64,000 bases of DNA from Butyrivibrio proteoclasticus (GCF_900115735.1 NZ_FOXO01000010.1:1694-65693), one strand, 5' to 3'. Positions 25,608 to 35,509 are shown, counted from the first letter of the stretch. Notes: generated by a model from the letters alone, not told the origin. A program made the numbers and translations.

Positions 25608-25847
25608 TCAAATATAACGATACAGGTTTGTGACATCTTCTTTATGGATTGTTTCCTGAACATCAAGCACTTCTACGCTAACATCCTTGTTGCCGAAGTT
25701 GATTGTTATTTTGTCGCCGACCTTTACATCTACTGATGCTTTGGCGGGTTTTCCATTTATCTGTACTCTTCCGGCATCGCAGGCTTCATTTGCCACGGTG
25801 CGCCTTTTTATTAGTCTTGTTACTTTTAAATACTTATCTAGTCTCAT
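25608..25847 (-). CDS. rqcP: RqcP-like S4 RNA-binding protein
   Basis: A 79-residue S4-domain protein (MRLDKYLKVTRLIKRRTVAN, GRVQINGKPAKASVDV) of the YabO/RqcP type, which works with RqcH in ribosome-associated quality control of stalled nascent chains. Its ATG directly follows the stop of the PEGA gene, with CAGGAG upstream. It precedes divIC in the conserved order. Confidence 0.9.
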   Translation of the reverse strand: MRLDKYLKVTRLIKRRTVANEACDAGRVQINGKPAKASVDVKVGDKITINFGNKDVSVEVLDVQETIHKEDVTNLYRYI

Positions 25848-27806
25848 TTAATTTACTCCTGATGCCTCACTAGCTGCGTCGCTGTTTTTTTCTGAATCAT
25901 TTGTTGTTTTACCTGTACTTGAGGAATCACTCTGTGAACTGTCGATATGCTCTTTCTGAGCATCTGTTGTATTTGTTGTTCCTTCAGTCGAGGTTTCTTT
26001 TGTTGTTTCTCCTGTAGCTGTGCTCTTACTCTCTGATCCCTTATCGGAAGCAGGACTTGTTGCAGCGCTTGTTGCCCCTGAAGAACTGCCTGATGTACTT
26101 CCTGATGTGCTGGCCGAGCTACTTGAAGCTGAACTACTTTTTGAAGTCGAACTACTATTTGGAGCCGAACTGCTGCTTGAAGCCGAACTGCTGCTTGAAG
26201 CCGAACTGCTGCTTGGAGCCGAACTGCTACTTGAAGCCGAACTGCTGCTTGAAGCGGAACTGCTACTTGAAGCCGAACTACTGCTAGAAGCCGAACTACT
26301 TGCTGAACTGCTTGCAGAGGATGCTGCTGAGCTGCTCGCAGAGGAAGCAGATGAACTTGCAGAACTGCTACCGTCCCCCTTCTTTTTCACCATGTCAGCA
26401 AATCCATAAGATACGTTGTCTTCGCTCTTATCGATTTTGATCCTGTAACTTATTGTCTCATATCCGCTTCTTTTTAGTATAACTTCATGATTGCCGGATA
26501 TTTTCTGAACTTTTGTAGGAATCACGCCCACATAATATCCATCAAAATAAATCTCTGCATCAACAGGTTTATCGAAATAGATATAGTATCCGTTAATAAC
26601 CTTGTTTGAAGATTCACTGGAACTATTACTGCTAACAGTTGAAGCCCTGGTCGCTGCAGATTTCTTTGATATAAGCTCGCTGGCATTTGCCTTTTTTACA
26701 GCGAGACTTGATTGGGCTGTGCTGTTATGCGCAGTATTATTCACATTAGCATTGTTTATAGATAATGAAGTGGTTGAAGCTTCCTCACTATCAGAATCTT
26801 TTTCAAGTTCTATGCTTACAATGGACTTTGCAGTGCCAACTTTGAGGTATCTGTTCTGAGTGATATAGCCCTCAGCCATGATCTTCAGATTGTGATACCC
26901 ATACTGAACAGTCTGAGGTATCCCGGTAAGAAGCTTTTGACCATCTACAAAAACTTCTGCATTTTCCGGAACTATCTCGAATGTCACAAGGCCTTCTTTG
27001 GGCTTGTCTATGGTTATATCACTAGTATCAACTACAGTTTCCTGGTTCCTGGATATATTTACTTCAGACTGGTAATTGGCACCATTTCCCAAAATCTGCA
27101 GGTTGTACTGTCCTTCCGGTGCACTAAGCAGCATATTAGGAGATATTTTGTGTATCACCTCATTATCAAGCTCAATCCATGCGCCAACAAGGCTTTGCTC
27201 TTCAACTTTATCTGAAGAGAGACTAACATATCCATGCCCACTGGTTACTACAACGCTATATATTTCACGACCTATTCCTGATACCTTTACTCTATCCGTG
27301 GAAAGAATGTTTTCTGCAATGGCAAGTTCTCCATCTGCGATCACAAGGGTCTTGTTATCTATTCTATAGATCTCATCTTTAATACGGGCTGTACCGTCAT
27401 TTCTTACAAGCTCATGATCTTTGGTGCTGTCCATCACCCATGCATCTTTAGAAACATTAAGCGTAGTGATGTGCTTGGTACTCTTTAAAAAAGTAACGTC
27501 TACGATTTCTCCAACTTCCAGCATCTGAGCCGAAAGAACTGTTCCTCTGGCATCAAACATCATGCTGGTATTGTCATAATCAAGCGTATATGTCTTTCCG
27601 GTCGTATGATTCCTTAGACGTATCTGTTTCTTTTCAGTGTCTATGGATCTTATTGCCGCAGTATCTGCAGAATCATATTTGCCCACCATTGATACGGCTA
27701 CTTTATTTGTAGCAACAGACTGTACACTTGTTGATGAAGACATCATAACTGCTACTGCCATACATAAAGCTATACCTATTCTGACTGTACATCCAAAGTT
27801 TCTCAT
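25848..27806 (-). CDS. Secreted/surface PEGA-domain protein with Ser/Ala repeat tail
   Basis: A 652-residue exported protein. Signal segment at residues 8-30. Residues 45-240 are beta-rich, with two hairpin-like stretches. PEGA domains lie at about 270-335 (EIVPENAEVFVDGQKL) and 405-465 (FDKPVDAEIYFDGYYVG). From about 475 to the end it is Ser/Ala/Thr-rich low complexity with nine tandem 6-residue units. PEGA domains are found in surface-layer-linked proteins. The Ser-rich tail may span the wall or be glycosylated. No anchor motif is visible. It sits between cca and rqcP. Confidence 0.82.
   Translation of the reverse strand: MRNFGCTVRIGIALCMAVAVMMSSSTSVQSVATNKVAVSMVGKYDSADTAAIRSIDTEKKQIRLRNHTTGKTYTLDYDNTSMMFDARGTVLSAQMLEVGEIVDVTFLKSTKHITTLNVSKDAWVMDSTKDHELVRNDGTARIKDEIYRIDNKTLVIADGELAIAENILSTDRVKVSGIGREIYSVVVTSGHGYVSLSSDKVEEQSLVGAWIELDNEVIHKISPNMLLSAPEGQYNLQILGNGANYQSEVNISRNQETVVDTSDITIDKPKEGLVTFEIVPENAEVFVDGQKLLTGIPQTVQYGYHNLKIMAEGYITQNRYLKVGTAKSIVSIELEKDSDSEEASTTSLSINNANVNNTAHNSTAQSSLAVKKANASELISKKSAATRASTVSSNSSSESSNKVINGYYIYFDKPVDAEIYFDGYYVGVIPTKVQKISGNHEVILKRSGYETISYRIKIDKSEDNVSYGFADMVKKKGDGSSSASSSASSASSSAASSASSSASSSASSSSSASSSSSASSSSSASSSSSAPSSSSASSSSSASSSSSAPNSSSTSKSSSASSSSASTSGSTSGSSSGATSAATSPASDKGSESKSTATGETTKETSTEGTTNTTDAQKEHIDSSQSDSSSTGKTTNDSEKNSDAASEASGVN
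26131..26292 (-). repeat. 18-bp coding tandem repeat (nine units)
   Basis: Nine 18-bp units of the type GAACTGCTGCTTGAAGCC (plus strand) encode a Ser/Ala hexapeptide in the PEGA protein. The unit length keeps the frame, so copy number could vary without breaking the gene. Divergence between units is low in the middle and higher at the edges. Confidence 0.9.
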
Positions 27807-27820
27807 GATCTACCCCTCAT

Positions 27821-29164
27821 TTATTCTGATCCTTCAAGAAAACTTTTTAGGCGCTCCGGCTCTAACAAATAGTCCTTGCTGTTATGTTCGGGATTGTCGA
27901 GAACATCTTCCAACATTGCCTTAAGTACTGCTCCTATGGCCTTTCCCTGGGAAACTCCCACCTCAATAAGGTCTTTTCCGTTAACAGCAAGATCCTTAAT
28001 ATTTATCGGTTCTTTTTTTGCTAATATTTCTTTGTAGATATTATAAGTATCATCTATGAGTTTAAGCTTTTCTTCTCTGTAAAGCTCACTCTGAGCGAGT
28101 GTATCCGCATATCTGACTTCAATAAACAGTGGAAAATCATCTCCAATCCTGTTCATGGCTCTTCTGACGTTTCTCGGTGTAGCAGGAAATCTATCGTCAT
28201 GGTATTTTATCAGATTGCAGGTCCTATCCATAGTATCACGGTCAAACTTAAGCCTTCTAAAAATATCTTTTGCGATAGATACTCCTGCATCTGCATGTCC
28301 TTTAAAATGCGTAATACCGTCATCATCTATACTTATTGTAGCAGATTTTCCCATATCATGCATCAGCATTGTAAGCCTGAGTATTCTATCGGCACGCACA
28401 TTCTGCACAGACTTCATGATATGCTCTCCCACGCTATACATATGATGCGGGTTATTCTGCGGCGTTTCCATGCACCTGTCAAATTCAGGCAGGATTACTT
28501 TTGTAATTCCAAGTTCATAGGCTGTCAAAAGCCTTTCCGGATGATCTGATAAAAGAAGTTTTACAAGCTCTGTCTGAATTCGCTCTGCACTGATATTTTT
28601 AAGTGTATGGGCCAACTCAGAAATAGCCTCTTGGGTTTCATTCTCTATGGAGTAATTAAGCTGTGCCGCAAATCTCACAGCTCTCATAATCCTAAGAGCA
28701 TCTTCTGAAAATCTTTCTTTTGGATTTCCAACACATCGAATAAGGCCTTTTTTAATATCCTCCATTCCTCCGAAGCGGTCTATTATGCCTTCCTCTTCAT
28801 TGTATGCCATAGCATTGATAGTTAAATCTCTTCTTTTCATGTCCTCAGTAAGGTTCTTGGTAAAAGTCACTTCACTTGGATGTCTGGAATCCTCATATTT
28901 TCCATCTATTCTGTATGTTGTCACCTCATAGCCCTCTTTTCCAACCATGATGGTGACTGTACCATGCTCAATTCCTGTGTCTATGGTCCTTTTAAATAAC
29001 TTTTTTGTATCCTGAGGAAGCGCATTGGTTGTAATATCCCAGTCCCCCGGAACTCTGCCCAATATACTGTCTCTTACACAGCCTCCAACCGCATACGCTT
29101 CAAAACCGGCCTCATGAAGCCTGTCCAATATCATTTTTACATTATCAGGTAATTTGATCTTCAT
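27821..29164 (-). CDS. cca: CCA-adding tRNA nucleotidyltransferase
   Basis: A 447-residue enzyme with the head motif YAVGGCVRDSILGRVPGDWDI (nucleotidyltransferase), RRDLTINAMAY, and an HD domain (LTMLMHDMGKSA and following). It adds or repairs the 3' CCA of tRNAs. The extra HD domain is common in Firmicutes. ATG 29164 is chosen; an upstream TTG at 29191 has no ribosome site. Confidence 0.93.
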   Translation of the reverse strand: MKIKLPDNVKMILDRLHEAGFEAYAVGGCVRDSILGRVPGDWDITTNALPQDTKKLFKRTIDTGIEHGTVTIMVGKEGYEVTTYRIDGKYEDSRHPSEVTFTKNLTEDMKRRDLTINAMAYNEEEGIIDRFGGMEDIKKGLIRCVGNPKERFSEDALRIMRAVRFAAQLNYSIENETQEAISELAHTLKNISAERIQTELVKLLLSDHPERLLTAYELGITKVILPEFDRCMETPQNNPHHMYSVGEHIMKSVQNVRADRILRLTMLMHDMGKSATISIDDDGITHFKGHADAGVSIAKDIFRRLKFDRDTMDRTCNLIKYHDDRFPATPRNVRRAMNRIGDDFPLFIEVRYADTLAQSELYREEKLKLIDDTYNIYKEILAKKEPINIKDLAVNGKDLIEVGVSQGKAIGAVLKAMLEDVLDNPEHNSKDYLLEPERLKSFLEGSE

Positions 29165-29260
29165 ACCTTCATAATAGCTTAATATGCACAAATTGTGAAT
29201 AATTCGCTGGGATTTTTCGACGGTTGGTTATATACTTGTCTTATATCAAGAGGACACAAA

Positions 29261-30982
29261 ATGAAGTACAAATATGACCGTAAACTATTCGTTGCCGCAG
29301 CTTTTGCCCTTCTATTTGCCATGCTTATCCTCATGGGGTCTTTTTCCAATATTGAAACTCCCTTTATTAATTCTATTATTGATCTTAATGATAACTGGCA
29401 AATTTCGTTAAATGGCAACGTATTTGATTCACATAATCCATCCAAGACAAATATTGGCGTAATAAATGAGGGTGATGTTGTTGAACTGACAACTATTTTA
29501 CCCTCTATTACTGATTACGCAGATCCTTGTCTTTCTTTTTATGCAATCCACTCACTTATTGAGGTCAGTATAGATGATGAAGTAATCTATTCCTTTGGAC
29601 ATGAAGCCTATGAAGATGGCAGAACTGTCCCCAAGACCCACAGTGCTATTCCATTAAAAAGAGAGTACAGCGGTAAAACTTTAAAAATATCTCTAACAGG
29701 TGCAAAGGCTTCTGCATTTTCAGGTTTATCTTCATTTTACATAGGCGAAAGAAAAGACACTTTTGTCGGTGGTATCATTGTGAATAGACTTAGTATTTTA
29801 TCAGGTCTTTTCCTAATCTCTCTTGGTTTTTTACTTATTATTCTTTCACCTTATCTTTTGTTTTACCACAATAATGACACCAGGCTTGTCTTTAGCGGAT
29901 TTATTTCCCTTTTGCTGGGATTTTATATTATGTCCTATTACGGCCTCATAGACCTTCTGATTGGGAATCCGACTATAAACACTATTTGTGAATATGTCTC
30001 ACTTTACAATATCCCGACCTGTATATTGGGCTATTTAATGTCGGTCTTTTCGGGTAAAAAGAAACAGCTTTTCCGCTGCATGTTTATCACAAACCTGACT
30101 TTATTCTTCATAATAATTATTCTTCACATTTCACAGGCTGTTCGTTTTACTGACTTTACGATGCCTCTGCACACTTTAGCAGCCATCGAAAGCTTTATTG
30201 CTATGTACCTTATAGCCAAAAATCTTATCAATAAAAAAGCCTCTTCAGATAAAAAGTTTCTTTTGTCTGACTCCATATTCCTATTAGGGTTGTCAATCTT
30301 CATGATTGCCTCCCTGGTAGATATTGTGAACTACAACTATAACAAGTACTTTTCTGCTGCTGGTGAGACCAATTCTAATATAACCATAACAACAATAGGT
30401 GCTCTGATCTTTGTGTCTTGTCTTCTTATCAGTTATCTTTACTACAATATTTACAGCAGTAATTTTGAAACCATGCAAAGTCATATCGTCAATCTTGCTT
30501 ACACCGATGCTCTGACAGGTCTGGCCAACAGAGCTCGTTGTGAGCAGGTAATGGCAATTCTTTCAGCGGACCGCGGTACTTATACTATCGTGAGTCTCGA
30601 CCTAAACAAGCTAAAGCAGATAAATGATACTCTTGGCCACCATGAAGGGGACCGACTTATCGTCGGTTTTGCAACTATTCTCTCCGAGTGCTTCTGGGAT
30701 GCCAATCTTATAGGAAGAATGGGCGGAGACGAGTTCATCGTTGTAATGACTGACGAACACGCGCTCAATTGTACAAAGAGAATTCATGAACTTTACAATA
30801 TAATCGCCGAGTGGAACAGTAAAGAACAGTCCTTCCAATACAGCACTTCTTATGGATATGCTTATAGCTATGAAGTTCCGAACGGACTCGCCAGCGAGGT
30901 ATATATGCTTGCTGACTCCAGAATGTATGAAATGAAAAAAGAACACAGAAATGACAACCGAAAGGAGGTAGAAAATGCGTAA
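29261..30982 (+). CDS. Membrane diguanylate cyclase (GGDEF), first of tandem pair
   Basis: A 573-residue protein. TM at about 10-30, an extracytoplasmic domain to about 175, a block of seven TM helices (about 180-395), then a GGDEF domain (YTDALTGLANRARC, RMGGDEF). It should make cyclic di-GMP from two GTP. No RxxD inhibitory site is seen before GGDEF. The topology resembles 7TMR-DISM sensors. ATG 29261 has AGAGGA upstream. It overlaps the next paralog by 8 bp. Confidence 0.9.
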   Translation: MKYKYDRKLFVAAAFALLFAMLILMGSFSNIETPFINSIIDLNDNWQISLNGNVFDSHNPSKTNIGVINEGDVVELTTILPSITDYADPCLSFYAIHSLIEVSIDDEVIYSFGHEAYEDGRTVPKTHSAIPLKREYSGKTLKISLTGAKASAFSGLSSFYIGERKDTFVGGIIVNRLSILSGLFLISLGFLLIILSPYLLFYHNNDTRLVFSGFISLLLGFYIMSYYGLIDLLIGNPTINTICEYVSLYNIPTCILGYLMSVFSGKKKQLFRCMFITNLTLFFIIIILHISQAVRFTDFTMPLHTLAAIESFIAMYLIAKNLINKKASSDKKFLLSDSIFLLGLSIFMIASLVDIVNYNYNKYFSAAGETNSNITITTIGALIFVSCLLISYLYYNIYSSNFETMQSHIVNLAYTDALTGLANRARCEQVMAILSADRGTYTIVSLDLNKLKQINDTLGHHEGDRLIVGFATILSECFWDANLIGRMGGDEFIVVMTDEHALNCTKRIHELYNIIAEWNSKEQSFQYSTSYGYAYSYEVPNGLASEVYMLADSRMYEMKKEHRNDNRKEVENA

Positions 30983-32657
30983 ACTTCTATCCTTTTTGGG
31001 ACTCGCAATTGCAATACTGGTACTGATTACAGTCTTCTCACTCCAGTTTTTCAAGATCACTCCCCAATCAAAAATAGAAACTCTTGAAAACGGCTGGGTC
31101 GTAATGTACAGGGGGCAGCGCTATATCAACACTAACCTTGAACGTCTTAGTGACCAGATTGGATACACTTTTTCAAGAGGTGACATTATTACTCTTAACA
31201 TGAACAAACCTCTTCAGGATCTGGAATGTAATTTTCCTTATCTTTTTTTCAAGACTCAGTTCTGTGCTTACGAAGTTTTTCTTAATGATGAGCTTATTGA
31301 AGCTACAGACCTGGATGCACTTGATTCCAACAGGTTTGTCGGCACGGGCTACAACATGGTTCCCCTCGGAGAAGACTATGTTGGAAAAAAAATATGCATT
31401 AAGCTCTATGTTACAGAAAACAGCACACGAGTGGATATGGTAAGTCCCTCAATAGGAAGCTTTGATGATCTGGCAAGGCAGCTTATGTATGATGCTTTGT
31501 TCCCGTTGTTTACCGGAGTTTTTCTGATTCTTTTTGGACAGGTATTTTTAGTTATTTCTCTTACCTTTTACCTCAGAACTTCCGGTGTAAAAGTGCAGAT
31601 CATCAGCTCTATAATCTGCGTATTGTTGGGTTTTTGGATTATTACTGCCTTTGACGTATCCGGTTTTATGATAAATAAATCCGCAGCGACACTTATATCT
31701 TACGGCTCGATTTACCTCATAATACCTTGTATCTATCTTTTGCTTAACGAGCTGCACAAGCGGCAGGATAATACAATACTTAAAATAATGGGCTTTTCAA
31801 CCCTTGGCTTCTCCGTGTTGTTTATTCTCCTTCATATACTGGGACTGGTACATATAAACCACTTTATCTATCCATATTATATACTGTCCTTTGCCGGGAT
31901 ACTGATTTTTCTTTATTATGTTTGGTCAGACATTCGCAGCCGCAAAAGAAATGCCTCTGTAAACATCATAATGCTTGGGTTATTTGTCCTTAGTATGTGC
32001 CTTGTTTTATATGTTGGAATTGCACTTTCCATGAAACTTGTTGATTACAGGCAGAGTTTTTTGGCAACTATCTCGATCCCGACAGGTTCGATATTCTTTG
32101 TGATTACGCAGCTCCTTAACTACTTTATTTTCATGACTCATTCTTTTGCTCAGAGAAAAGAATATGCTTCTCTTTCGCAGATTGCTTTTGAGGACACCCT
32201 TACAGGCCTCTTTAACCGAGTTAAAAGTGATGAAAAAATGGCTGAACTGGACAAAACTGGTGATGATTTCTGTTTGATAAGTCTTGATCTTAATGGGCTT
32301 AAAGAGGTAAATGACAACGCAGGCCACCCTGCAGGAGACAGACTTTTAAAGTCTTTTGCCAATGCTCTTTATACAACATTTAATTCTATAGGAACCTGCT
32401 ACAGAATTGGCGGCGATGAATTTCTTGTTATTACAAGTACTACAGATAAGGCAACCATAGATTCACTTCTTCAACAGCTTGATAAGAAACTGTTAGATCT
32501 CGATGAAAGCGATCCTGAGATCAACCACAGTGTCTCCTATGGCTATGCCTTCCGTTCAGAGACTTCAGAAAATGAAGCCCACGCGGCATTCATGCTTGCC
32601 GACAAGAAAATGTACGATTATAAAAGAAAGTATTATTCTCATATGATGAAAAGATAA
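30975..32657 (+). CDS. Membrane diguanylate cyclase (GGDEF), second of tandem pair
   Basis: A 560-residue paralog with the same layout: N-terminal TM, extracytoplasmic domain, seven TM helices, then GGDEF (FEDTLTGLFNRVKS, RIGGDEF). AAAGGAGG precedes ATG 30975 inside the end of the first gene, so expression is coupled. The two likely arose by tandem duplication and may sense related signals or heterodimerize. A terminator follows. Confidence 0.9.
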   Translation: MRKLLSFLGLAIAILVLITVFSLQFFKITPQSKIETLENGWVVMYRGQRYINTNLERLSDQIGYTFSRGDIITLNMNKPLQDLECNFPYLFFKTQFCAYEVFLNDELIEATDLDALDSNRFVGTGYNMVPLGEDYVGKKICIKLYVTENSTRVDMVSPSIGSFDDLARQLMYDALFPLFTGVFLILFGQVFLVISLTFYLRTSGVKVQIISSIICVLLGFWIITAFDVSGFMINKSAATLISYGSIYLIIPCIYLLLNELHKRQDNTILKIMGFSTLGFSVLFILLHILGLVHINHFIYPYYILSFAGILIFLYYVWSDIRSRKRNASVNIIMLGLFVLSMCLVLYVGIALSMKLVDYRQSFLATISIPTGSIFFVITQLLNYFIFMTHSFAQRKEYASLSQIAFEDTLTGLFNRVKSDEKMAELDKTGDDFCLISLDLNGLKEVNDNAGHPAGDRLLKSFANALYTTFNSIGTCYRIGGDEFLVITSTTDKATIDSLLQQLDKKLLDLDESDPEINHSVSYGYAFRSETSENEAHAAFMLADKKMYDYKRKYYSHMMKR

Positions 32658-32664
32658 AAAATAA

Positions 32665-32698
32665 GCATACAAGATCAGCCTAATCCTGTATGCTCATT
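32665..32698. terminator. Bidirectional terminator between the GGDEF and pectinesterase genes
   Basis: Arms 32665-32675 and 32683-32693 pair with one wobble. T-rich tails lie on both strands. Confidence 0.8.
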
Positions 32699-32710
32699 TT
32701 TACTTATAGA

Positions 32711-33715
32711 TCAATTAAACAGTTTTACAATCTGGTCTGCCTTATTCCTAAGGTCTTTGTATTTATCACTGTCTATATCCATTATCCAGCTATTTTTCCG
32801 GGATAAAGAGATCTCGCTGTCATCTGCAATATCTCTGGAATTGTACTCTCCGTATGTTACTGCCAGCTCATCTTTAGTGATGCCACCCCAGCCTGAAAAA
32901 CGCTCAGGAGCAACTGTCTTATCCATCTTGCAGTCAAGAAATACTGTCTTCGCCTCATCTCTCCAGGGTCTTCCAAGAAATACTGAAGCTTCATCGCAGC
33001 CATCTTCACCTTTTACAGTGCAGTTCCTGAATACAAAGCCAAGATCATCCTTACTTCCACAGGCTGCTGTGATATAACCATTTATGAATCTTTCGCCCTT
33101 GTCTTCACCATGAGGCTGAAGCTTTCTGTTATTGCACTGAATGAAGCAGTCATCAAATACTGCATCCGCTCCGCCAAAAATAAAGTCCACATCACCGTAG
33201 ATCTCACAGTTTTTGTAATACTGTTTTGTCTTTTTTCTGGGATTTAAAACTCTTGGTCCCATAAAGCCATTTTTTTGTCTCTCAGTAAGTGGAAGCGGCG
33301 CGCAGAACAGTGTATCCTGGCAACCAGTCATCTTCACATTTTCAAAATAACACTCATCTGCATCGGCATAAACAGCAAGTGCCTGACCATGTGTATAACC
33401 ATCTCCAACAGTGTTCTTTATGGTCATGTTTTTTACAACAACTCTTTTGCCTCCAAAAAAGGCTGTTGCTGTGCGGAATGTACCACGCTTGGAGCCATCT
33501 TCCATCTCTTCAAAGGCACCATCGTCAAACTCAATGATTGTCTTATCAATGCCTTCTCCGATGAAAGTTATATCTGACTTTTCACAGAAAATCTTTTCCC
33601 TGAATGTTCCCTCTCCAATGCGTATTACATTCTTCTCTTCATATGTTGCTGCCTGTATAGCCTCTGTAATAGTAGAATAATCTCCACCCTGTTTTTTTAC
33701 GCTTATTTCCAGCAT
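32711..33715 (-). CDS. Pectinesterase (carbohydrate esterase family 8)
   Basis: A 334-residue right-handed beta-helix enzyme removing methyl groups from pectin. Catalytic motifs: GCQDTLF (Gln and Asp), GDVDFIFGGA (Asp) and LGRPWRD (Arg/Trp). No signal peptide is visible, so it probably acts on imported oligogalacturonides in the cytoplasm. ATG 33715 has GGGGAG overlapping the proS stop, so it forms an operon with proS. The KDG-kinase-like gene upstream fits a pectin theme. Confidence 0.9.
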   Translation of the reverse strand: MLEISVKKQGGDYSTITEAIQAATYEEKNVIRIGEGTFREKIFCEKSDITFIGEGIDKTIIEFDDGAFEEMEDGSKRGTFRTATAFFGGKRVVVKNMTIKNTVGDGYTHGQALAVYADADECYFENVKMTGCQDTLFCAPLPLTERQKNGFMGPRVLNPRKKTKQYYKNCEIYGDVDFIFGGADAVFDDCFIQCNNRKLQPHGEDKGERFINGYITAACGSKDDLGFVFRNCTVKGEDGCDEASVFLGRPWRDEAKTVFLDCKMDKTVAPERFSGWGGITKDELAVTYGEYNSRDIADDSEISLSRKNSWIMDIDSDKYKDLRNKADQIVKLFN

Positions 33716-33729
33716 AGTTTCTCCCCGGA

Positions 33730-35163
33730 TTAATATGCTCTTCCCCAATAAACCATCTTTGTAGCAGGTTTTCCACAAACCACGCAGGTTTCTGAAAGTT
33801 TTTCCTGCTCAAATGGGATACAACGGCTGGTTACGTTATAATCTTCTTTGATCTTATCCTCACACTCGCGGCATCCACACCACATAGCTTTTACAAAGCC
33901 CTTTGTCTCTTTGAAGGCTTCCTCAAACTCTTCTTTGTTGTGTGCAGCAAATGTGTGTGCCTCAAGGTGCTTTTTAGCTCTGTCGAACATATCCTTCTGG
34001 ATCTGATCAAGGAGCTCGCCTACCTTTGCAGGTACATCGCTTATAGCACATTCGATCTTTTCTCTTGTGTCACGACGAACAAGTACGCACTTTCCAGCTT
34101 CAAGATCCTTTGGTCCGATCTCGATACGAACCGGGATACCTCTCATCTCCTGCTCAGAGAACTTGTAACCGGGAGTTCTGTCTGTATCGTCTGTCTTTAC
34201 TCTGAATGCTGAAAGGCTCTTTGCGATATCGTAAGCTGCATCTAAAACGCCTTCCTTCTTCTGCTGAATAGGAATAACAACAACCTGGATTGGAGCGATC
34301 TTAGGAGGTACTACAAGTCCTGAGTTGTCTCCGTGAACCATGATCATAGCTCCGATTGTACGTGTTGTAAGTCCCCATGATGTCTGGTTTACATAATGAA
34401 GCTGGTTATCTTTTCCTGCATACTGGATTCCAAATGCCTTGGCAAATCCATCACCGAAGTTATGGCTTGTAGCACTCTGAAGCGCTCTGCCATCATGCAT
34501 AAGAGCCTCTACTGTATATGTAGCCTCAGCTCCTGCAAACTTCTCTTTATCAGTCTTCTGACCCTTGATAACAGGAATAGCCATATCGTTCTCAAGGAAA
34601 TCAGCGTATACATTAAGCATCTGCTGTGTACGCTCTTCAGCCTCTTCGAATGTTGCGTGAGCTGTGTGTCCTTCCTGCCAGAGGAACTCTCTGCTTCTAA
34701 GGAAAGGTCTTGTCTCTTTTTCCCAACGAACAACGCTGCACCACTGGTTTAATACCTGTGGAAGGTCTTTATATGAATGAATCTCTCCCTTGTAATAGTC
34801 ACAGAAAAGAGTTTCTGATGTAGGTCTTACACAGTATCTCTCTGCAAGTGGCTCAAGTCCGCCATGTGTAACCCATGCTACTTCAGGAGCGAATCCTTCA
34901 ACGTGATCCTTCTCCTTCTGAAGAAGTGACTCAGGAATGAACATTGGAAGGTATGCATTCTGAACTCCTGTCTCCTTAAATCTTGCATCAAGGTGTTTCT
35001 GAATAAGCTCCCAGATTGCGTATCCTGCAGGCTTGATTACCATGCATCCTTTAATGTTGGAATAGCTGACCAGGTCAGCCTTGATACATACGTCTGTGTA
35101 CCATTGTGTGAAATCCTCATCCATAGATGTGATCTCAGCTACAAGTTTCTTGTTGTCTGCCAT
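33730..35163 (-). CDS. proS: Prolyl-tRNA synthetase (archaeal/eukaryal-type)
   Basis: A 477-residue class II synthetase of the short type without the bacterial editing insertion. Motifs: [32 protein letters not shown] and a Zn-like C-terminal cluster ([10 protein letters not shown] and CVVCGKPA). It charges tRNA-Pro. AAAGGAG precedes the ATG. A T-box riboswitch with consensus promoter controls it. Confidence 0.95.
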   Translation of the reverse strand: MADNKKLVAEITSMDEDFTQWYTDVCIKADLVSYSNIKGCMVIKPAGYAIWELIQKHLDARFKETGVQNAYLPMFIPESLLQKEKDHVEGFAPEVAWVTHGGLEPLAERYCVRPTSETLFCDYYKGEIHSYKDLPQVLNQWCSVVRWEKETRPFLRSREFLWQEGHTAHATFEEAEERTQQMLNVYADFLENDMAIPVIKGQKTDKEKFAGAEATYTVEALMHDGRALQSATSHNFGDGFAKAFGIQYAGKDNQLHYVNQTSWGLTTRTIGAMIMVHGDNSGLVVPPKIAPIQVVVIPIQQKKEGVLDAAYDIAKSLSAFRVKTDDTDRTPGYKFSEQEMRGIPVRIEIGPKDLEAGKCVLVRRDTREKIECAISDVPAKVGELLDQIQKDMFDRAKKHLEAHTFAAHNKEEFEEAFKETKGFVKAMWCGCRECEDKIKEDYNVTSRCIPFEQEKLSETCVVCGKPATKMVYWGRAY

Positions 35164-35209
35164 TTTTCTTTCTCCTTTTAATCTATGAAGTGGATACGAA
35201 AAATAATGA

Positions 35210-35460
35210 AAAAAGCCTTCGCATCCCTATAAACAGGGACCGAAGGCTAGTCGGCGGTACCACCCTATTTAAATCTGCATCCAATTAGCAGATTTCACTT
35301 CATTGACACCCTTAACGCGGGAAACGCTGTGTTTACGCACCATCGCAAAAATGTTTTCACACAGGACTCCAAGGCAGGTTCACTTAGCTATCGTAAGAGC
35401 TCGCACCAACCGCTCTCTCTCTGAAACGCTTTGCTAAACTACTATTCCTCTTCAACGTCT
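35210..35460 (-). ncRNA. T-box riboswitch (proline-responsive) of proS
   Basis: On the minus strand the conserved T-box AGGGTGGTACCGCCG (35252-35266) pairs with the 3' end of uncharged tRNA. It precedes a terminator hairpin (arms 35214-35228 and 35235-35248) ending in TTTTTT. The leader shows Stem I features, including a GAA followed by CCU (35376-35378) as the likely proline specifier. The antiterminator forms when uncharged tRNA-Pro binds, so proS and pectinesterase expression rises when proline is scarce. Confidence 0.93.
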
Positions 35461-35479
35461 ATAAATATGTTTAAAAATG

Positions 35480-35508
35480 ATTTTATTAAGATTTAACTTC
35501 ATTGTCAA
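35480..35508 (-). promoter_or_regulatory. Sigma-A promoter of the proS T-box
   Basis: TTGACA (35503-35508) and TAAAAT (35480-35485) on the minus strand are separated by exactly 17 bp, placing the start about 25 bp upstream of the T-box Stem I region. The promoter overlaps the region just past the upstream kinase stop. Confidence 0.8.
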
Positions 35509-35509
35509 G

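Noticed and set aside
26131..26292. Regular repeats considered as a CRISPR array
   Set aside because: Units are 18 bp, contiguous and in frame without spacers. No cas genes are in the window.
26020..26409. A 129-codon plus-strand frame rich in Leu/Glu (LLEAELLLEAE)
   Set aside because: It is the reverse frame of the Ser/Ala repeat of the PEGA gene. No ribosome site, and the composition is fully explained by the repeat.
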